64,000 bases of DNA from Vibrio lentus (GCF_030409755.1 NZ_JAUFQE010000002.1:868001-932000), one strand, 5' to 3'; shown: positions 51,663 through 61,272, numbered from the stretch's first letter. The notes: generated by a model from the sequence alone, not told the origin. Numbers and translations: made by a program.

Positions 51663-52421
51663 CTAAACCAAGTTTACTGGCTTTTTGAGTGTTGGATGGA
51701 AAATACCCTTGGCACCCATATCGACAATGGCATAGTCGTTTAACCCTTCGGTCATTCGACTGCGTGATTGGCTGAGTTTTACGGTCTTTAACATTAATTT
51801 TTCAAGTTTAAGGTTGTAGTCTTTAAATTCTTCTTCGGTCAGCCTAAATTTGGTCGTAATAAAGTAAGCTTGTTTGTTGTCAGCATTAATATATTGCACC
51901 GCTTGTTTCAGTGCATCGATGACTTGATTCTTGAACGTTGCGCTAAATCGAGCGTGTTCAGAGAAAGCCGTATTTGAAGGCACAATGACATGGAACTTCA
52001 AGTCGAATAACATCGCAATCAGTTTTAGCTGTTCAAGCTTTCTTAGGTAGATATGCAGTGAAGGTTTGTTTAAGTCAAAACGAGCCATTAATTGTTGAGC
52101 ATTTGCCCCTTCATTAACGATCTCTTGAAAAATCGTAAACAGCGCGGGCTCTTCACAAAAGGCCGCATCTTGTTCATCAGTAAATAATGAGGTCGAGGCC
52201 AATGATTCTTCTGCCTCAGAGAGAATTGCGGATAGAGGGCGTTGAATTAATTCGCATATCTTTTGTAACTTGAGAATGGAAAGCGATTGATGGCCATTAA
52301 GAAGTCGTTTGATACTCACTTCAGACATTTCAGTGAACTCTGAAACCTCTTTATAAGAGATGCCTGTCTTTTTTAAATGCCGTTTTATAACGCTACAAAT
52401 TTCTCGGTTGAGCGTATCCAT
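51663..52421 (-). CDS. XRE-family transcriptional regulator
   Basis: 252 aa. N-terminal HTH (~10-65: ICSVIKRHLKKTGISYKEVS, SEVSIKRLLNGHQSLSILKL) and a larger C-terminal domain of unknown type (FSEHARFSATFKNQVIDALK, KLSQSRSRMTEGLNDYAIVD). It is upstream of the zur operon on the same strand, 158 bp from the Zur box, and divergent from the SDR gene (128 bp), which it may regulate. Confidence 0.78.
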   Translation of the reverse strand: MDTLNREICSVIKRHLKKTGISYKEVSEFTEMSEVSIKRLLNGHQSLSILKLQKICELIQRPLSAILSEAEESLASTSLFTDEQDAAFCEEPALFTIFQEIVNEGANAQQLMARFDLNKPSLHIYLRKLEQLKLIAMLFDLKFHVIVPSNTAFSEHARFSATFKNQVIDALKQAVQYINADNKQAYFITTKFRLTEEEFKDYNLKLEKLMLKTVKLSQSRSRMTEGLNDYAIVDMGAKGIFHPTLKKPVNLV

Positions 52422-52549
52422 CGCTTTATCCTGTTACTTATTTATACCCTCAATGTATCACATAGTGTCACTTTTGTTATTTGTTTTGAATGGGAAGGGG
52501 CTATTAACGATACTAATTTAGATGGTTAATACTACTTTGAGAGATTACG

Positions 52550-53281
52550 ATGGATTTGGGATTGGATAATATCAATGTTGTTGTTACAGGGGGCTCGAGC
52601 GGAATTGGGGCGAAAATAGTGGAAGGGTTTGCCAACGAAGGAGCGAACATTTGGTTTTGTGGTCGTTCTCAACATCGAATCGACAGGTTGTATGAGCTGC
52701 TCGGAAACAAGGCGGAACGAGTTGTTGGCAAGGTAGTTGACGCCCATGATCCGGCTCAAATGAAAGCTTGGATTGCGTCTATTCCTCGCATCGATGTTTT
52801 TGTTCCTAACGTGAGTGCACTTTCTGATGAATGGGAAGATGTACTGCAAAAGGACATTAGTGCAACGCAGCATGCCATTGCATTGGTTTTACCCAAATTG
52901 CTTGAATCGGATTACGCAGCAATCACCTATATTGGATCGAAAGCGAGCGGATATACCGCTTGTCACGCTAATGCTTATGGGGCCGGAAAGGCCGCGCTTG
53001 CGCATTACATGAAATCTCTGGCTTTGACCTACGTCCGTAAGGTAAGAGTTAATACCGTTTCACCTGGAGATACTTATATTGCTGACGGCCTTTGGGGGAG
53101 GTGTAAGCGTGAAGATCCTGAGACTTTCCAGAAAGTCCTCGAAAGAAACCCAATGGGTCGATTGGCAAACCCTGATGAAGTTGCCAACGTGGTAACCTTT
53201 ATTTCTAGTCCTGCTGCGAGTTTTGTTTCTGGAGCAAACTGGTACGTAGATGGAGCATCGACCAGCCATGTTCAATACTAG
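52550..53281 (+). CDS. Short-chain dehydrogenase/reductase
   Basis: 243 aa. Classical SDR: nucleotide-binding GGSSGIGA (near residue 15), catalytic S (ITYIGSKAS) and Y-x-x-x-K (NAYGAGKAALAHY), and C-terminal GRLANPDEVANVVTFISSPA. The coenzyme preference is unclear. Divergent from the XRE regulator. Confidence 0.9.
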   Translation: MDLGLDNINVVVTGGSSGIGAKIVEGFANEGANIWFCGRSQHRIDRLYELLGNKAERVVGKVVDAHDPAQMKAWIASIPRIDVFVPNVSALSDEWEDVLQKDISATQHAIALVLPKLLESDYAAITYIGSKASGYTACHANAYGAGKAALAHYMKSLALTYVRKVRVNTVSPGDTYIADGLWGRCKREDPETFQKVLERNPMGRLANPDEVANVVTFISSPAASFVSGANWYVDGASTSHVQY

Positions 53282-53805
53282 CTGTATTGGTTAGGTTGTT
53301 TATGCATAGGTGAGCTTTATTAGGTTCACTTCTAAACAAGTAACTCCGTGGGAAAGCGTAATTCAGTAAGGTTTTATTCAGGCCAATTCGAATTAAATTC
53401 TGAAATGATACAAATCTCATATTTAATAACGCTTACTTAGTAACCTCTGTTGAGTCTCGTATCAAATCAAGTGGCTGATTTTATTGGGTATCGGAGAAAA
53501 GTCTCAAAAATTATTATTTAGGTCGCTAAAGTTTTAAATTCTTCATATCTTTGTTTTTATGAAATATAACTCCATCTGACAGCTGTTGAGTAGATGGTTT
53601 TTAGCTATATATGTGAAATTTTAAGCGAGTTATCTTTCTGATTTGAAAGAATAATTAAATAGTTGAGATAAAAAAGTTGGCGAAAATCAGAAGCTTGGCA
53701 TACACTTTCCTTGTAAATGACCTTATCTCATTGATTGAATAGGGTAAATGCTTTGGCGCTACTGGCGATGGTAGCAATGTTTAACATAGCTTTGAGGAAA
53801 GTTTT
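53282..53805. other. Intergenic region upstream of ihfA, synteny break
   Basis: 524 bp with no supported gene. ORFs on both strands are short and lack ribosome-binding sites. The stretch is AT-rich up to about 53700. TTGGCA at 53696 and later AGGAAAG before the ihfA ATG are candidate promoter and ribosome-binding elements. In most Vibrio genomes pheT directly precedes ihfA; no pheT sequence is visible here. Confidence 0.5.
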
Positions 53806-54102
53806 ATGGCACTCACGAAGGCCGATTTGGCTGAGAACCTGTTTGAGACACTCGGATACAGCAAGCGGGATGCCAAGGAAACGGTTGAAGTGTTTTTCGA
53901 AGAAGTTCGTAAAGCACTCGAAAATGGCGAACAGGTAAAACTGTCTGGTTTTGGTAATTTTGATCTTCGCGAGAAAAACGAGCGACCTGGTCGTAACCCG
54001 AAAACTGGTGAAGACATTCCAATTTCTGCTCGACGTGTTGTTACTTTTAGACCGGGACAAAAACTAAAGGCCCGTGTCGAGAATATTAAAATCGAGAAGT
54101 AG
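53806..54102 (+). CDS. ihfA: Integration host factor subunit alpha
   Basis: 98 aa, one residue short of E. coli Ihf[21 protein letters not shown] is the typical start; [20 protein letters not shown] holds the DNA-bending arm with the intercalating Pro65. [20 protein letters not shown] closes the fold. Ribosome-binding site AGGAAAG. IHF bends DNA in recombination, replication and transcription. A terminator follows at once. Confidence 0.96.
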   Translation: MALTKADLAENLFETLGYSKRDAKETVEVFFEEVRKALENGEQVKLSGFGNFDLREKNERPGRNPKTGEDIPISARRVVTFRPGQKLKARVENIKIEK

Positions 54103-54110
54103 CCAAGCAA

Positions 54111-54137
54111 TAGACCACGCCTAGCGTGGTCTTTTTG
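54111..54137 (+). terminator. Rho-independent terminator of ihfA
   Basis: Perfect stem AGACCACGC / GCGTGGTCT with a CTA loop, then TTTTTG. Confidence 0.9.
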
Positions 54138-54547
54138 TATCTGGCTCATTTTAACCTCCAGTAATCGTCTCACTTCAAACATCTCTTTGGTACAAGAACA
54201 ATACCGTTTCCTATGCGCGTATCTTAAGTCTATTAGATCCTCTCGTTTCGACACATCTTGTTCGCTCCCTGAACTTCACCTCTTAAACTTTGCTTTTCTG
54301 TCTGAACCCTTTTCAGGTTAACCCCCATCATTTCTGCGTTACATATTTTTTTAAGCCGTACTTCTTTCATTAAACCCCACACTAACGGTGTCTTTGTTGC
54401 CTCACTCATAGCCGGGCCGGTGATCGTTTAGTTTTAATAAACGAAGGTTAAATATGTTTGAATTTAAATAAACAAATCAATTTGATTTAATGCGCGACAT
54501 TAACAATCACTTAACCTATTTAACCGTTCAAATACTAAGGATAAACC
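54138..54547. other. Gene-free region upstream of the sulfite dehydrogenase operon
   Basis: About 410 bp. Holds the promoter of the cytochrome/sulfite operon; AAGGA at 54538 precedes the TTG start. AT-rich in the last 120 bp. No conserved operator recognised. Confidence 0.5.
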
Positions 54548-54853
54548 TTGCGACAAGCCTTTCTAGCTTTGATATTGCTCCTTATGCCTGTGGCAGTCAC
54601 AGCAGCGGAGTATCAGCAAATAGCGAACATGTGTATTGCCTGTCACGGTAGCGGCGAAGATACATCATATCCTTCGATTCCCAATTTGAAATGGCAAAAC
54701 AAGGTTTATCTTACAGAACAGTTGTCGAACTTTAAGAGTGGTAAACGCAAAGACAAAACCATGTCTAAAGTGGCTCAACTTTTGTCTGAATACGATATCG
54801 AGAAACTAGCCAACTACTTTTACACACTGAATCAAAAAGGGTCACCTCAATGA
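54548..54853 (+). CDS. Class I c-type cytochrome, first gene of sulfite dehydrogenase operon
   Basis: 101 aa with a TTG start (AAGGA 8 nt upstream). Signal peptide to ~AVTAAE, then heme motif CIACH, and a likely axial Met in KDKTMSKV. Small c553/c4-like monoheme cytochrome. Its stop overlaps the next ATG (ATGA), so translational coupling. Likely electron acceptor from the sulfite dehydrogenase in the periplasm. Confidence 0.85.
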   Translation: MRQAFLALILLLMPVAVTAAEYQQIANMCIACHGSGEDTSYPSIPNLKWQNKVYLTEQLSNFKSGKRKDKTMSKVAQLLSEYDIEKLANYFYTLNQKGSPQ

Positions 54854-56061
54854 GTTTAGACAGAAGACAATTTCTTAAAGCTGCGCTTTCCGCTACTGCC
54901 GTTTCTGCATTGCCGGTTTCTTGGGTATTTGCGGCTAATCGACCTGAAGATTTGGCAGCACTCGATATCAACGCGTTAACGTGGGCAAAAGCCGAAGATC
55001 TTCCTGATTACTACACTGTTTTGAATACCAACCCTCTGAATGCCTACCCACCAGAAAGTATGCTTGCTCCAGCAGTCACACCAGCAGAGGTCCCTTTTGT
55101 TCGATGGAATGGCTTGATGCCAGATTTTGAAGAAATGGATCCTGAGACTTGGACTTTTGAAGTGAAAGAAAGTAAAACTTACACGCTTGCAGAGCTTAAA
55201 TCCAAGTTTAAACATCATACTCAGAGCTTGGTGTTGGAGTGTGGTGGTAACAGTCGCAATAACTTCTATCCAAGTACCAAGGGGAACCAATGGAGTAACG
55301 CAGGCGTTTATTGTTCGCAATGGACTGGTGTCTTGCTTAGTGATGTTCTTAAAGATTGTGGCATTAAAGACGATGCGGTTTACGTAGGAAATCACGGCTT
55401 TGATAAACACTTAAGTGGTAAAGGCGAAGCGATTTCACGCGGTGTGCCTATTGCGGCTGCAATGAATGATAACGCATTGATTGCATGGGAAATGAATGGA
55501 GAGCCTATTCCATACCTTCATGGCTTCCCACTTCGAACCGTGTTTGGTGGGCGGCCAGCCTCGGTCTCTCAGAAGTGCACCACAGGCATTAGTATTCGTA
55601 ACAAGATTCATGACGGCCATAAGATGGCAGCGCCTGCTTATCAAGTGCCAAAGTATCCGATAGCACCAGGTGAGAAAGTCGATAACAAAGATTTCCGAAT
55701 CATTGAAGAGATGATCGTTAAATCGTTAATTACTTCACCAAAGAGCGGAACTGAGTTTTCGCTTGGTAAAAAAGTCACGGTCAGCGGTCATGCTTGGGCT
55801 GGGCTAAGAACCGTTGAGAAGCTGCAAGTGAGTTACGACTACGGTACTACTTGGCACGATGCGAAGCTTAATAGACCCGTCAATAAAGGCGCATGGCAGC
55901 AATGGGAGGCCGATCTCGAACTTCCAATGACAGGCTATTACGAGATTTGGGCAAAAGCGACGGACAGCGAAGGCGACAGTCAGCCCGTTGTGCAACCGCA
56001 ATGGAATCCGAAAGGCTATTTGTTCAATGGTTGTCACCGTGTTGCAGTCCGAGTGTCGTGA
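54850..56061 (+). CDS. Tat-exported molybdenum sulfite dehydrogenase (SorA/SoxC-like)
   Basis: 403 aa. Tat signal SLDRRQFLKAALSATAVSALP. The sulfite-oxidase fold catalytic Mo-pterin ligand is C131 (LVLECGGNSRNNF); dimerisation domain follows (VTVSGHAWAG ... WEADLELPMTGYYEIW). It lacks a b5 domain, so it fits the bacterial SorA/SoxC group that passes electrons to a cytochrome c. It presumably oxidises sulfite in the periplasm. The upstream TauD-like gene is not linked. Neighbouring cytochromes support the assignment. Confidence 0.9.
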   Translation: MSLDRRQFLKAALSATAVSALPVSWVFAANRPEDLAALDINALTWAKAEDLPDYYTVLNTNPLNAYPPESMLAPAVTPAEVPFVRWNGLMPDFEEMDPETWTFEVKESKTYTLAELKSKFKHHTQSLVLECGGNSRNNFYPSTKGNQWSNAGVYCSQWTGVLLSDVLKDCGIKDDAVYVGNHGFDKHLSGKGEAISRGVPIAAAMNDNALIAWEMNGEPIPYLHGFPLRTVFGGRPASVSQKCTTGISIRNKIHDGHKMAAPAYQVPKYPIAPGEKVDNKDFRIIEEMIVKSLITSPKSGTEFSLGKKVTVSGHAWAGLRTVEKLQVSYDYGTTWHDAKLNRPVNKGAWQQWEADLELPMTGYYEIWAKATDSEGDSQPVVQPQWNPKGYLFNGCHRVAVRVS

Positions 56062-56549
56062 TGAAGCAAATTGACGATAAGCCTCTTTGTGATAACCCTA
56101 CGCACGCCAACTCTGCTCACGCTCGGTTTACAGACGTAAGCAAGCGTTCTTACCGCAAAGGCATAGTGAGAGCGGTACTGGTGTGCAGCTTGTTAACGTC
56201 GATGCTCGCACATGCCGATGAGATTCCAGAAAATCCAAAAGAGTATTACGGTGTAGACAAGGCATCTGGGCTAATTATGGCTCCAGGCTGGGAAGTGGTT
56301 AATGGCCAGTGTAATGCGTGTCACACCAGCCTAATCGTGGCTCAAAACAGCGGCACTAGAGAGCAGTGGCGAGAAACGATTCAATGGATGGTTGATACTC
56401 AAGGCTTGTGGGACTTGTCTGATACATGGGATCCAGTACTGGATTACCTGAGCACTTACTACCAAGACAAAGGCATCGACATGAACAAGTATCGTCGTAA
56501 GCCTATTGATAGTGCCTTGATGCCACCAATGCCGGGAGCGCATAAATGA
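56061..56549 (+). CDS. SorB-like c-type cytochrome
   Basis: 162 aa from ATG 56061, which overlaps the previous stop as TGATG. N-terminal extension then a hydrophobic signal (GIVRAVLVCSLLTSMLAHA), heme motif CNACH, and end LMPPMPG, as in sulfite-dehydrogenase cytochrome subunits. A longer frame beginning within the preceding gene is not used. Probable immediate electron acceptor of the enzyme. Confidence 0.85.
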   Translation: MKQIDDKPLCDNPTHANSAHARFTDVSKRSYRKGIVRAVLVCSLLTSMLAHADEIPENPKEYYGVDKASGLIMAPGWEVVNGQCNACHTSLIVAQNSGTREQWRETIQWMVDTQGLWDLSDTWDPVLDYLSTYYQDKGIDMNKYRRKPIDSALMPPMPGAHK

Positions 56550-56983
56550 CGACAAATTCAATGACGTTCGTGTCTATATTTCTGGCGCCTGCGATTGCCG
56601 TTATGCTGCTTTCTGCATGCTCTGATGAACATTCCGAATTTCACACTAAGGTAGTGCCCAAAATTGACGTTGAGCTAGAAAAAGCTGAGCCTTATATACC
56701 AAGTTTGGTTGCGGGCGAGAAACTTGCTCAGAACCTTTGTAGCCAGTGCCATGGCGATAAGATTATTCCTTTTGTGCAATCTTACCCAAACATAAAGGGA
56801 CAAAAGGCGAGTTATATCCTAAAGCAATTACGTGATTTCAAAAGCGATGAACGCCAAGACTTATACATGCAGTCGGTAGTGAAATCTTTGTCAGATAGAG
56901 ACTTACAAGACGCGGCTGCGTTTTACAGCACGTTAAAACCCTTGGATTTGTACAACCGCTCTAAAGAGTATTATCACCAATAG
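56546..56983 (+). CDS. Lipid-anchored c-type cytochrome
   Basis: 145 aa. Lipoprotein signal ending LLSAC (IAVMLLSACSDEHSEF), then heme motif CSQCH and possible Met ligand in LYMQSVVKSL. The ATG overlaps the previous stop (ATGA). It resembles cytochrome c4-like monohemes and could pass electrons to terminal oxidases. Last gene before the terminator. Confidence 0.85.
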   Translation: MTTNSMTFVSIFLAPAIAVMLLSACSDEHSEFHTKVVPKIDVELEKAEPYIPSLVAGEKLAQNLCSQCHGDKIIPFVQSYPNIKGQKASYILKQLRDFKSDERQDLYMQSVVKSLSDRDLQDAAAFYSTLKPLDLYNRSKEYYHQ

Positions 56984-57041
56984 TTTGGAACGGAGAGGTG
57001 GTGACAGACAAGTGAACGATTTACTTATCAAACAAGAATTA

Positions 57042-57067
57042 AAAAGGGCTGCGAGTGCAGCCCTTTT
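57042..57067 (+). terminator. Rho-independent terminator of the sulfite operon
   Basis: Stem AAAGGGCTGC / GCAGCCCTTT with a GAGT loop, followed by T. Confidence 0.85.
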
Positions 57068-57095
57068 GGCGTCTATCGATATTATGCGGTTTGCG

Positions 57096-57872
57096 TTATG
57101 CCGCTTTAATGTGCGTTGTAATGTAAGGCTGCCATGCTTGTTGGTAAAGCTCTAGAGATTGGCGTCTTAGGCTGTTGATTTGTGCCGCTTCGATGTCGTT
57201 AATCGGACGTTTTTCTGCAATCGCGTGACGCTCAATGCCTTGGATGATTTCGTAAAGCTCGTGTTCCGGACCACTTTTCACATCAGCGATGGCTCTCAAG
57301 TGAAGCTGAACTTCGGCAATAACATTGGTTTTAGGTAAACGAACCAAAAGGTTCAAATCACGGTAGCCAGAATCAGCCGGTGATTTGAATTTGTTTTTTA
57401 CTTTTACCACATCCGCTTCGCGGCTTAGTGCTTCGTAAACTTCAACCAAGCTTTCAACATCGTTAGCGATGATGGTTGCACGGGCTAAGTCGGTAATTCT
57501 TGATACATCGCCATCTAACTCAAGGTCAATTTTCTCTTCTGCTCGTGCTTGAGATTTAACGCCGGCAAATAGGGCGTCTGAGTTAGTTAGTAGGGCGGTA
57601 CTTTTACAGATGGTTTCTAGTTCAGCCTGAGCTTGATGAGCTTTGCTGTACAGAATATCGAAGTCGGTATAAGGCTGAGTCGGACGTGAGTCGAATGCTT
57701 TGATGCCGTATAAGCCGCTAAGGCTGTGGCGGAATACGTTTGATGAAACTTGGTTTTGCGCAGGAGTGCGCGATTGATCAGTTGAACTCGTTGAAACAGG
57801 TGCTGCTGCGAATGCAGGCGCTCGGCTCAATACTAGAAGCATTAGGGCCGTCGTACGGAGAAATACACTCAT
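57096..57872 (-). CDS. relV: RelV, small (p)ppGpp synthetase
   Basis: 258 aa. RelA/SpoT synthetase domain (~100-200): residues K106, D128, R131 (ITDLARATI), L149 and E187 (AEVQL) each align one below the V. cholerae RelV residues K107, D129, R132, L150, E188. GYRDLNLLVRLPKT follows the fold. No hydrolase domain. Oddly, the N-terminus (MSVFLRTTALMLLVLSRAPA then FAAAPVSTS) looks like a signal peptide. Synteny (ihfA, tpm, purT, cdd, sbcB nearby) also matches V. cholerae VC1224. Convergent with the cytochrome operon. Confidence 0.92.
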   Translation of the reverse strand: MSVFLRTTALMLLVLSRAPAFAAAPVSTSSTDQSRTPAQNQVSSNVFRHSLSGLYGIKAFDSRPTQPYTDFDILYSKAHQAQAELETICKSTALLTNSDALFAGVKSQARAEEKIDLELDGDVSRITDLARATIIANDVESLVEVYEALSREADVVKVKNKFKSPADSGYRDLNLLVRLPKTNVIAEVQLHLRAIADVKSGPEHELYEIIQGIERHAIAEKRPINDIEAAQINSLRRQSLELYQQAWQPYITTHIKAA

Positions 57873-58204
57873 TCAAACTCCAAAATACAAGGTTACAAAA
57901 ACGGGTAATCAAAAGGGGTAACCAGTAACGCATAAGAGTAAAAACAGCTTAACTACACTAACCAATCTCGCTATATATTAGATGGGGTTAGTTAAGACCG
58001 AAACCAACTCTAACGTTTAATATTGCTTTAAAATGTGAAGATATAGACAAATCATTTAAGCGTTTGTTCCCAAATTTTGAGAACTTTGAACCTCGGCAAT
58101 CTTCTTTGTTAACTCGCGTCGTTTTCAAGTTTGAATCAAGCGAAGGTTGCTCTTACTTCTCTATACTGTACCCTTGCATTATGACTGTTTAACATGAACG
58201 AAAG
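57873..58204. other. Intergenic promoter region between relV and tpm
   Basis: 332 bp separating divergent relV and tpm. TACTGTACCC-like sequences at ~58165 may hold the tpm -10; no ORF with ribosome-binding site and no strong hairpin. Confidence 0.4.
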
Positions 58205-58858
58205 ATGAATAATCCTGAATTTTGGCACAATAAATGGGCAGCCAATCAAATTGGTTTCCACCTTGAAGATGTAAATCCACTTCTTATCGAGTTTTGGCAA
58301 AAGACCAACCCTAGTTACGACAAGAGTGTCTTCGTGCCTCTGTGTGGCAAGAGTGAAGATTTGATTTGGTTAGCGACCAAGCATGAAGAGGTTCAAGGTG
58401 TTGAATTAAGCCAGATTGCGGTTCGCGCATTTTTCTCTGAGCACTTATACACCCCGACAGTGACTCAAATCAGTGGCCAACATGAGCTTTATCAATTCGA
58501 TGAGCTGAGTGTTTACACCGGTGACTACTTCACTGCGCCCATTCAGCCAGTTGACATCATTTATGATCGTGCTTCTTTGGTGGCGTTGCCTGCTGAAATT
58601 CGCGTGCAATATGTGGAACGTTTGAAGCAACTGTTAAAGCCAGGCGGCAAGATTTTATTGGTGACATTGGACTACGATCAAAGCGAGATGGCAGGGCCTC
58701 CGTTTAGCGTACCTAAGCTAGAGATCGATCAGTTGTTTGCTGGTTATAAGATCACTTTGTTGAATCAAGATATCGCAGACGATGAACACCCTAAGATTGC
58801 GAAGAAAGGCTTGTCACGATTCAGTGAAGAAGTGTATTTGATTGAGTCTGGCGCTTAA
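58205..58858 (+). CDS. tpm: Thiopurine S-methyltransferase
   Basis: 217 aa, as in bacterial [24 protein letters not shown] is the hallmark start; SAM-binding [15 protein letters not shown] and GVELSQIAV, with [20 protein letters not shown]. It methylates thiopurines and, in bacteria, selenite/tellurite. GAACGAAAG lies just before the ATG. Followed by a strong terminator. Confidence 0.93.
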   Translation: MNNPEFWHNKWAANQIGFHLEDVNPLLIEFWQKTNPSYDKSVFVPLCGKSEDLIWLATKHEEVQGVELSQIAVRAFFSEHLYTPTVTQISGQHELYQFDELSVYTGDYFTAPIQPVDIIYDRASLVALPAEIRVQYVERLKQLLKPGGKILLVTLDYDQSEMAGPPFSVPKLEIDQLFAGYKITLLNQDIADDEHPKIAKKGLSRFSEEVYLIESGA

Positions 58859-58895
58859 GCTGAGTTTACATTTGAGCCAACAGCTAAAACGAACA

Positions 58896-58925
58896 AAAAG
58901 ACGGGCTCGATAGCCCGTCTTTTTT
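58896..58925 (+). terminator. Rho-independent terminator of tpm
   Basis: Stem AAAAGACGGGCT / AGCCCGTCTTTT with CGAT loop, then TT; strong. Confidence 0.9.
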
Positions 58926-58970
58926 ATTGTTCAGATTTGAACTCTTGATTGTTCAGAATTGAATAGCTGG

Positions 58971-60146
58971 TTAGTAAATCACTTTTACTTTTGCAGCGCT
59001 TTCAATGGCGTCTTCTATTGCTGTCTCTGTGCTATTACGGCGAGTAAGCGCCACACCAAGACGACGGCGACCATCAATGTCAGGCTTACCAAATAGACGA
59101 ACTTGCGTTTGTGGTGCATCTAGCGCTTCTGCAAGGCCTTCAAAACGGATGTTTGTCGATGTGCCTTGGCCTAAGATAACCGCTGATGCGCATGGGCCGT
59201 ATTGCGTGATTGATTTGATCGGCATACCGGTAAACGCGCGAACGTGCAGTGCGAATTCCGACGAATCTTGAGACATCAAAGTAACCAAGCCTGTATCGTG
59301 TGGGCGAGGGGATACTTCATTGAAGATTACGTGATCGCCTTTAACGAACAACTCAACACCGAAGATACCGTGACCACCTAACGCGTTAACCACTTGCTCT
59401 GCCGTGTATTGCGCTGCTTTCAGAGCGTTGTCTGACATGACTTGTGGCTGCCATGATTCACGGTAATCACCATCTTCTTGACGGTGACCGATTGGTGCAC
59501 AGAAATGAACGCCGTCGACTGCGCGAACGGTCAGTAGCGTGATTTCGTAATCAAAGTCGATGAAGCCTTCAACGATCACACGGCCCGCGCCAGTACGACC
59601 ACCTTCTTGTGCGTAGTCCCAAGATTTTTGGATGTCTTCTTGTGTTTTGATAACACTTTGACCTTTACCTGATGAACTCATTACTGGTTTCACAACACAA
59701 GGCATACCTACGAATTCAACAGCGGCTGAGAAATCTTCAAAGGTGTCTGCAAAGCGGTAAGGGGACGTACTCAGTTTCAACTCTTCTGCGGCTAGACGAC
59801 GGATACCTTCGCGGTTCATGGTTAGCTTGGTTGCATTCGCAGTTGGAACGACATTCAAACCTTGTGCTTCTAGCTCAACTAACTTGCTGGTGGCAATAGC
59901 TTCGATTTCTGGAACCACGTAATCAGGTTTTTCTCGTTCGATGATAGCTTGAAGTGCATCACCATCTAACATGTCTAGTACATGGCTACGATGTGCGACT
60001 TGCATCGCTGGTGCGTCTGCATAACGGTCACATGCAATAACTTCCAAACCTAAACGTTGGCACTCAATAGCAACTTCTTTACCCAATTCACCTGAACCTA
60101 ATAGAAGTACACGAGTAGCATTTTCACGAGTAGCGGTACCAAACAT
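58971..60146 (-). CDS. purT: Formate-dependent phosphoribosylglycinamide formyltransferase
   Basis: 391 aa from ATG 60146 (GGAAGGAATTTCT upstream; E. coli PurT is 392). ATP-grasp: [51 protein letters not shown] and [11 protein letters not shown]. It uses formate, ATP and GAR to make FGAR in purine synthesis. A PurR palindrome lies upstream at 60216-60227. Confidence 0.95.
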   Translation of the reverse strand: MFGTATRENATRVLLLGSGELGKEVAIECQRLGLEVIACDRYADAPAMQVAHRSHVLDMLDGDALQAIIEREKPDYVVPEIEAIATSKLVELEAQGLNVVPTANATKLTMNREGIRRLAAEELKLSTSPYRFADTFEDFSAAVEFVGMPCVVKPVMSSSGKGQSVIKTQEDIQKSWDYAQEGGRTGAGRVIVEGFIDFDYEITLLTVRAVDGVHFCAPIGHRQEDGDYRESWQPQVMSDNALKAAQYTAEQVVNALGGHGIFGVELFVKGDHVIFNEVSPRPHDTGLVTLMSQDSSEFALHVRAFTGMPIKSITQYGPCASAVILGQGTSTNIRFEGLAEALDAPQTQVRLFGKPDIDGRRRLGVALTRRNSTETAIEDAIESAAKVKVIY

Positions 60147-60215
60147 AGAAATTCCTTCCGATCTTTTGAACGATTGATTGAAAACGGGGTGATCATACTT
60201 ATTTGAAGAATAAAA

Positions 60216-60227
60216 GCAAACGTTTGC
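60216..60227. promoter_or_regulatory. PurR box upstream of purT
   Basis: GCAAACGTTTGC, a perfect 12-bp palindrome equal to the core of the PurR consensus, 70 bp upstream of the purT ATG. Confidence 0.88.
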
Positions 60228-60257
60228 GCGGCTTGTGGCGTGAATTAGAAGCATAAA

Positions 60258-60288
60258 AAAAGCAGCCCTGGAAAATAGGGCTGCTTAT
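60258..60288 (-). terminator. Rho-independent terminator of cdd
   Basis: Stem AGCAGCCCT / AGGGCTGCT with a 7-nt loop; on the - strand TTTTTTT follows. Confidence 0.88.
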
Positions 60289-60313
60289 TTAAAATATTGT
60301 TAACTACATGTAC

Positions 60314-61201
60314 TTAAATTGCTAAGTAAGTCACTGGAATATCGGGGTTAATCGCTTCCAACGTCGATTGAGTATCCGCTAAGTGGCTAATGCTGCCATC
60401 CGCGATTTCAACCAAGGCTGCGTTTTCAATCTGTTCGAAATCGAAGCCAGCCAATTTCAGTTGAACAAGTGCGACTTGTAGTGGCGGTAGGCTCGGGTTG
60501 AATGCTGCGTTTTCTGCGTATGCACCCGTTAAGATTTCGCCAGTTGTTAACTGTAGTGAAACGCCGCTTAGATTTTTAGTATATGGCGCATGGCTACGGT
60601 TTAATGCTGCTAGTGCGCTTACCACAACAGGGCTGGTTTCTTCTGACGTGTACTGGTGATCCAGCTTAGTCATTAGGCCAGTAGTAATACCCAAATCAGC
60701 AGGGCCGAAAGAGTCAGGTAGGTATTCTTGCAATGACATTTCATCACGCTGTGGTAATTGAACTTTAAGTTCTTTTGCCGTCGTCAGTTCGTTCATGAAT
60801 TGGCGACAGTGACCACAAGGGCTGAAGTTGATCGTGATATCAGAAAGGCCTTCTTCACCCTTCATCCATGCATGGCTGATGGCTGATTGTTCAGCATGAA
60901 CCGTTTGACCAAGTTGTGCACCGGCAATTTCCAAATTTGCACCGAAGTACAAGCGACCAGATAGGCCACGCACGATGGCACCAACATAGAATTCAGAAAG
61001 CGGCGCATAAGAGTATGCTGCTGCGATTGGCAGTAAAGCTAGGCGAGCTTCTTTATCAGAAAGGCCGCTTGCATCCAACAAGCATTGAAACTGCTCTTTA
61101 GAGATAGTGGCGTCAAAGTTGTCTGCTAATACGATGTCACTCAAAAGCGCTTTCATTGATGTTGGAGCACTTTCCAGCGCCAGGGTAATACGACTGTTCA
61201 T
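60314..61201 (-). CDS. cdd: Cytidine deaminase
   Basis: 295 aa, the large homodimeric type. Zinc/catalytic residues H102, E104, C129, C132 ([19 protein letters not shown]) are at the same numbers as E. coli Cdd. Deaminates cytidine and deoxycytidine to uridine forms. A CRP-type site at 61257-61272 upstream fits the CRP/CytR control known for E. coli cdd. Confidence 0.95.
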   Translation of the reverse strand: MNSRITLALESAPTSMKALLSDIVLADNFDATISKEQFQCLLDASGLSDKEARLALLPIAAAYSYAPLSEFYVGAIVRGLSGRLYFGANLEIAGAQLGQTVHAEQSAISHAWMKGEEGLSDITINFSPCGHCRQFMNELTTAKELKVQLPQRDEMSLQEYLPDSFGPADLGITTGLMTKLDHQYTSEETSPVVVSALAALNRSHAPYTKNLSGVSLQLTTGEILTGAYAENAAFNPSLPPLQVALVQLKLAGFDFEQIENAALVEIADGSISHLADTQSTLEAINPDIPVTYLAI

Positions 61202-61256
61202 GTTGAATCCTTAATTGACCTTAGGCTTTAATTCTATGCAATGCTCAGGATTTTTC

Positions 61257-61272
61257 TGTGACAATGATCACT
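61257..61272. promoter_or_regulatory. CRP-type site upstream of cdd
   Basis: TGTGA-CAATGA-TCACT, matching the TGTGA-N6-TCACA consensus at 9 of 10 key bases, 56 bp upstream of the cdd ATG. The rest of the gap (61202-61558, 357 bp) has the terminator of yohK and no gene. Confidence 0.7.

Noticed and set aside
53735..53938. 67-aa ORF overlapping ihfA in another frame
   Set aside because: Shadow of ihfA; highly basic, low-quality protein.
56546..57067. Additional heme gene after the last cytochrome
   Set aside because: No ORF remains before the terminator; relV on the other strand follows.
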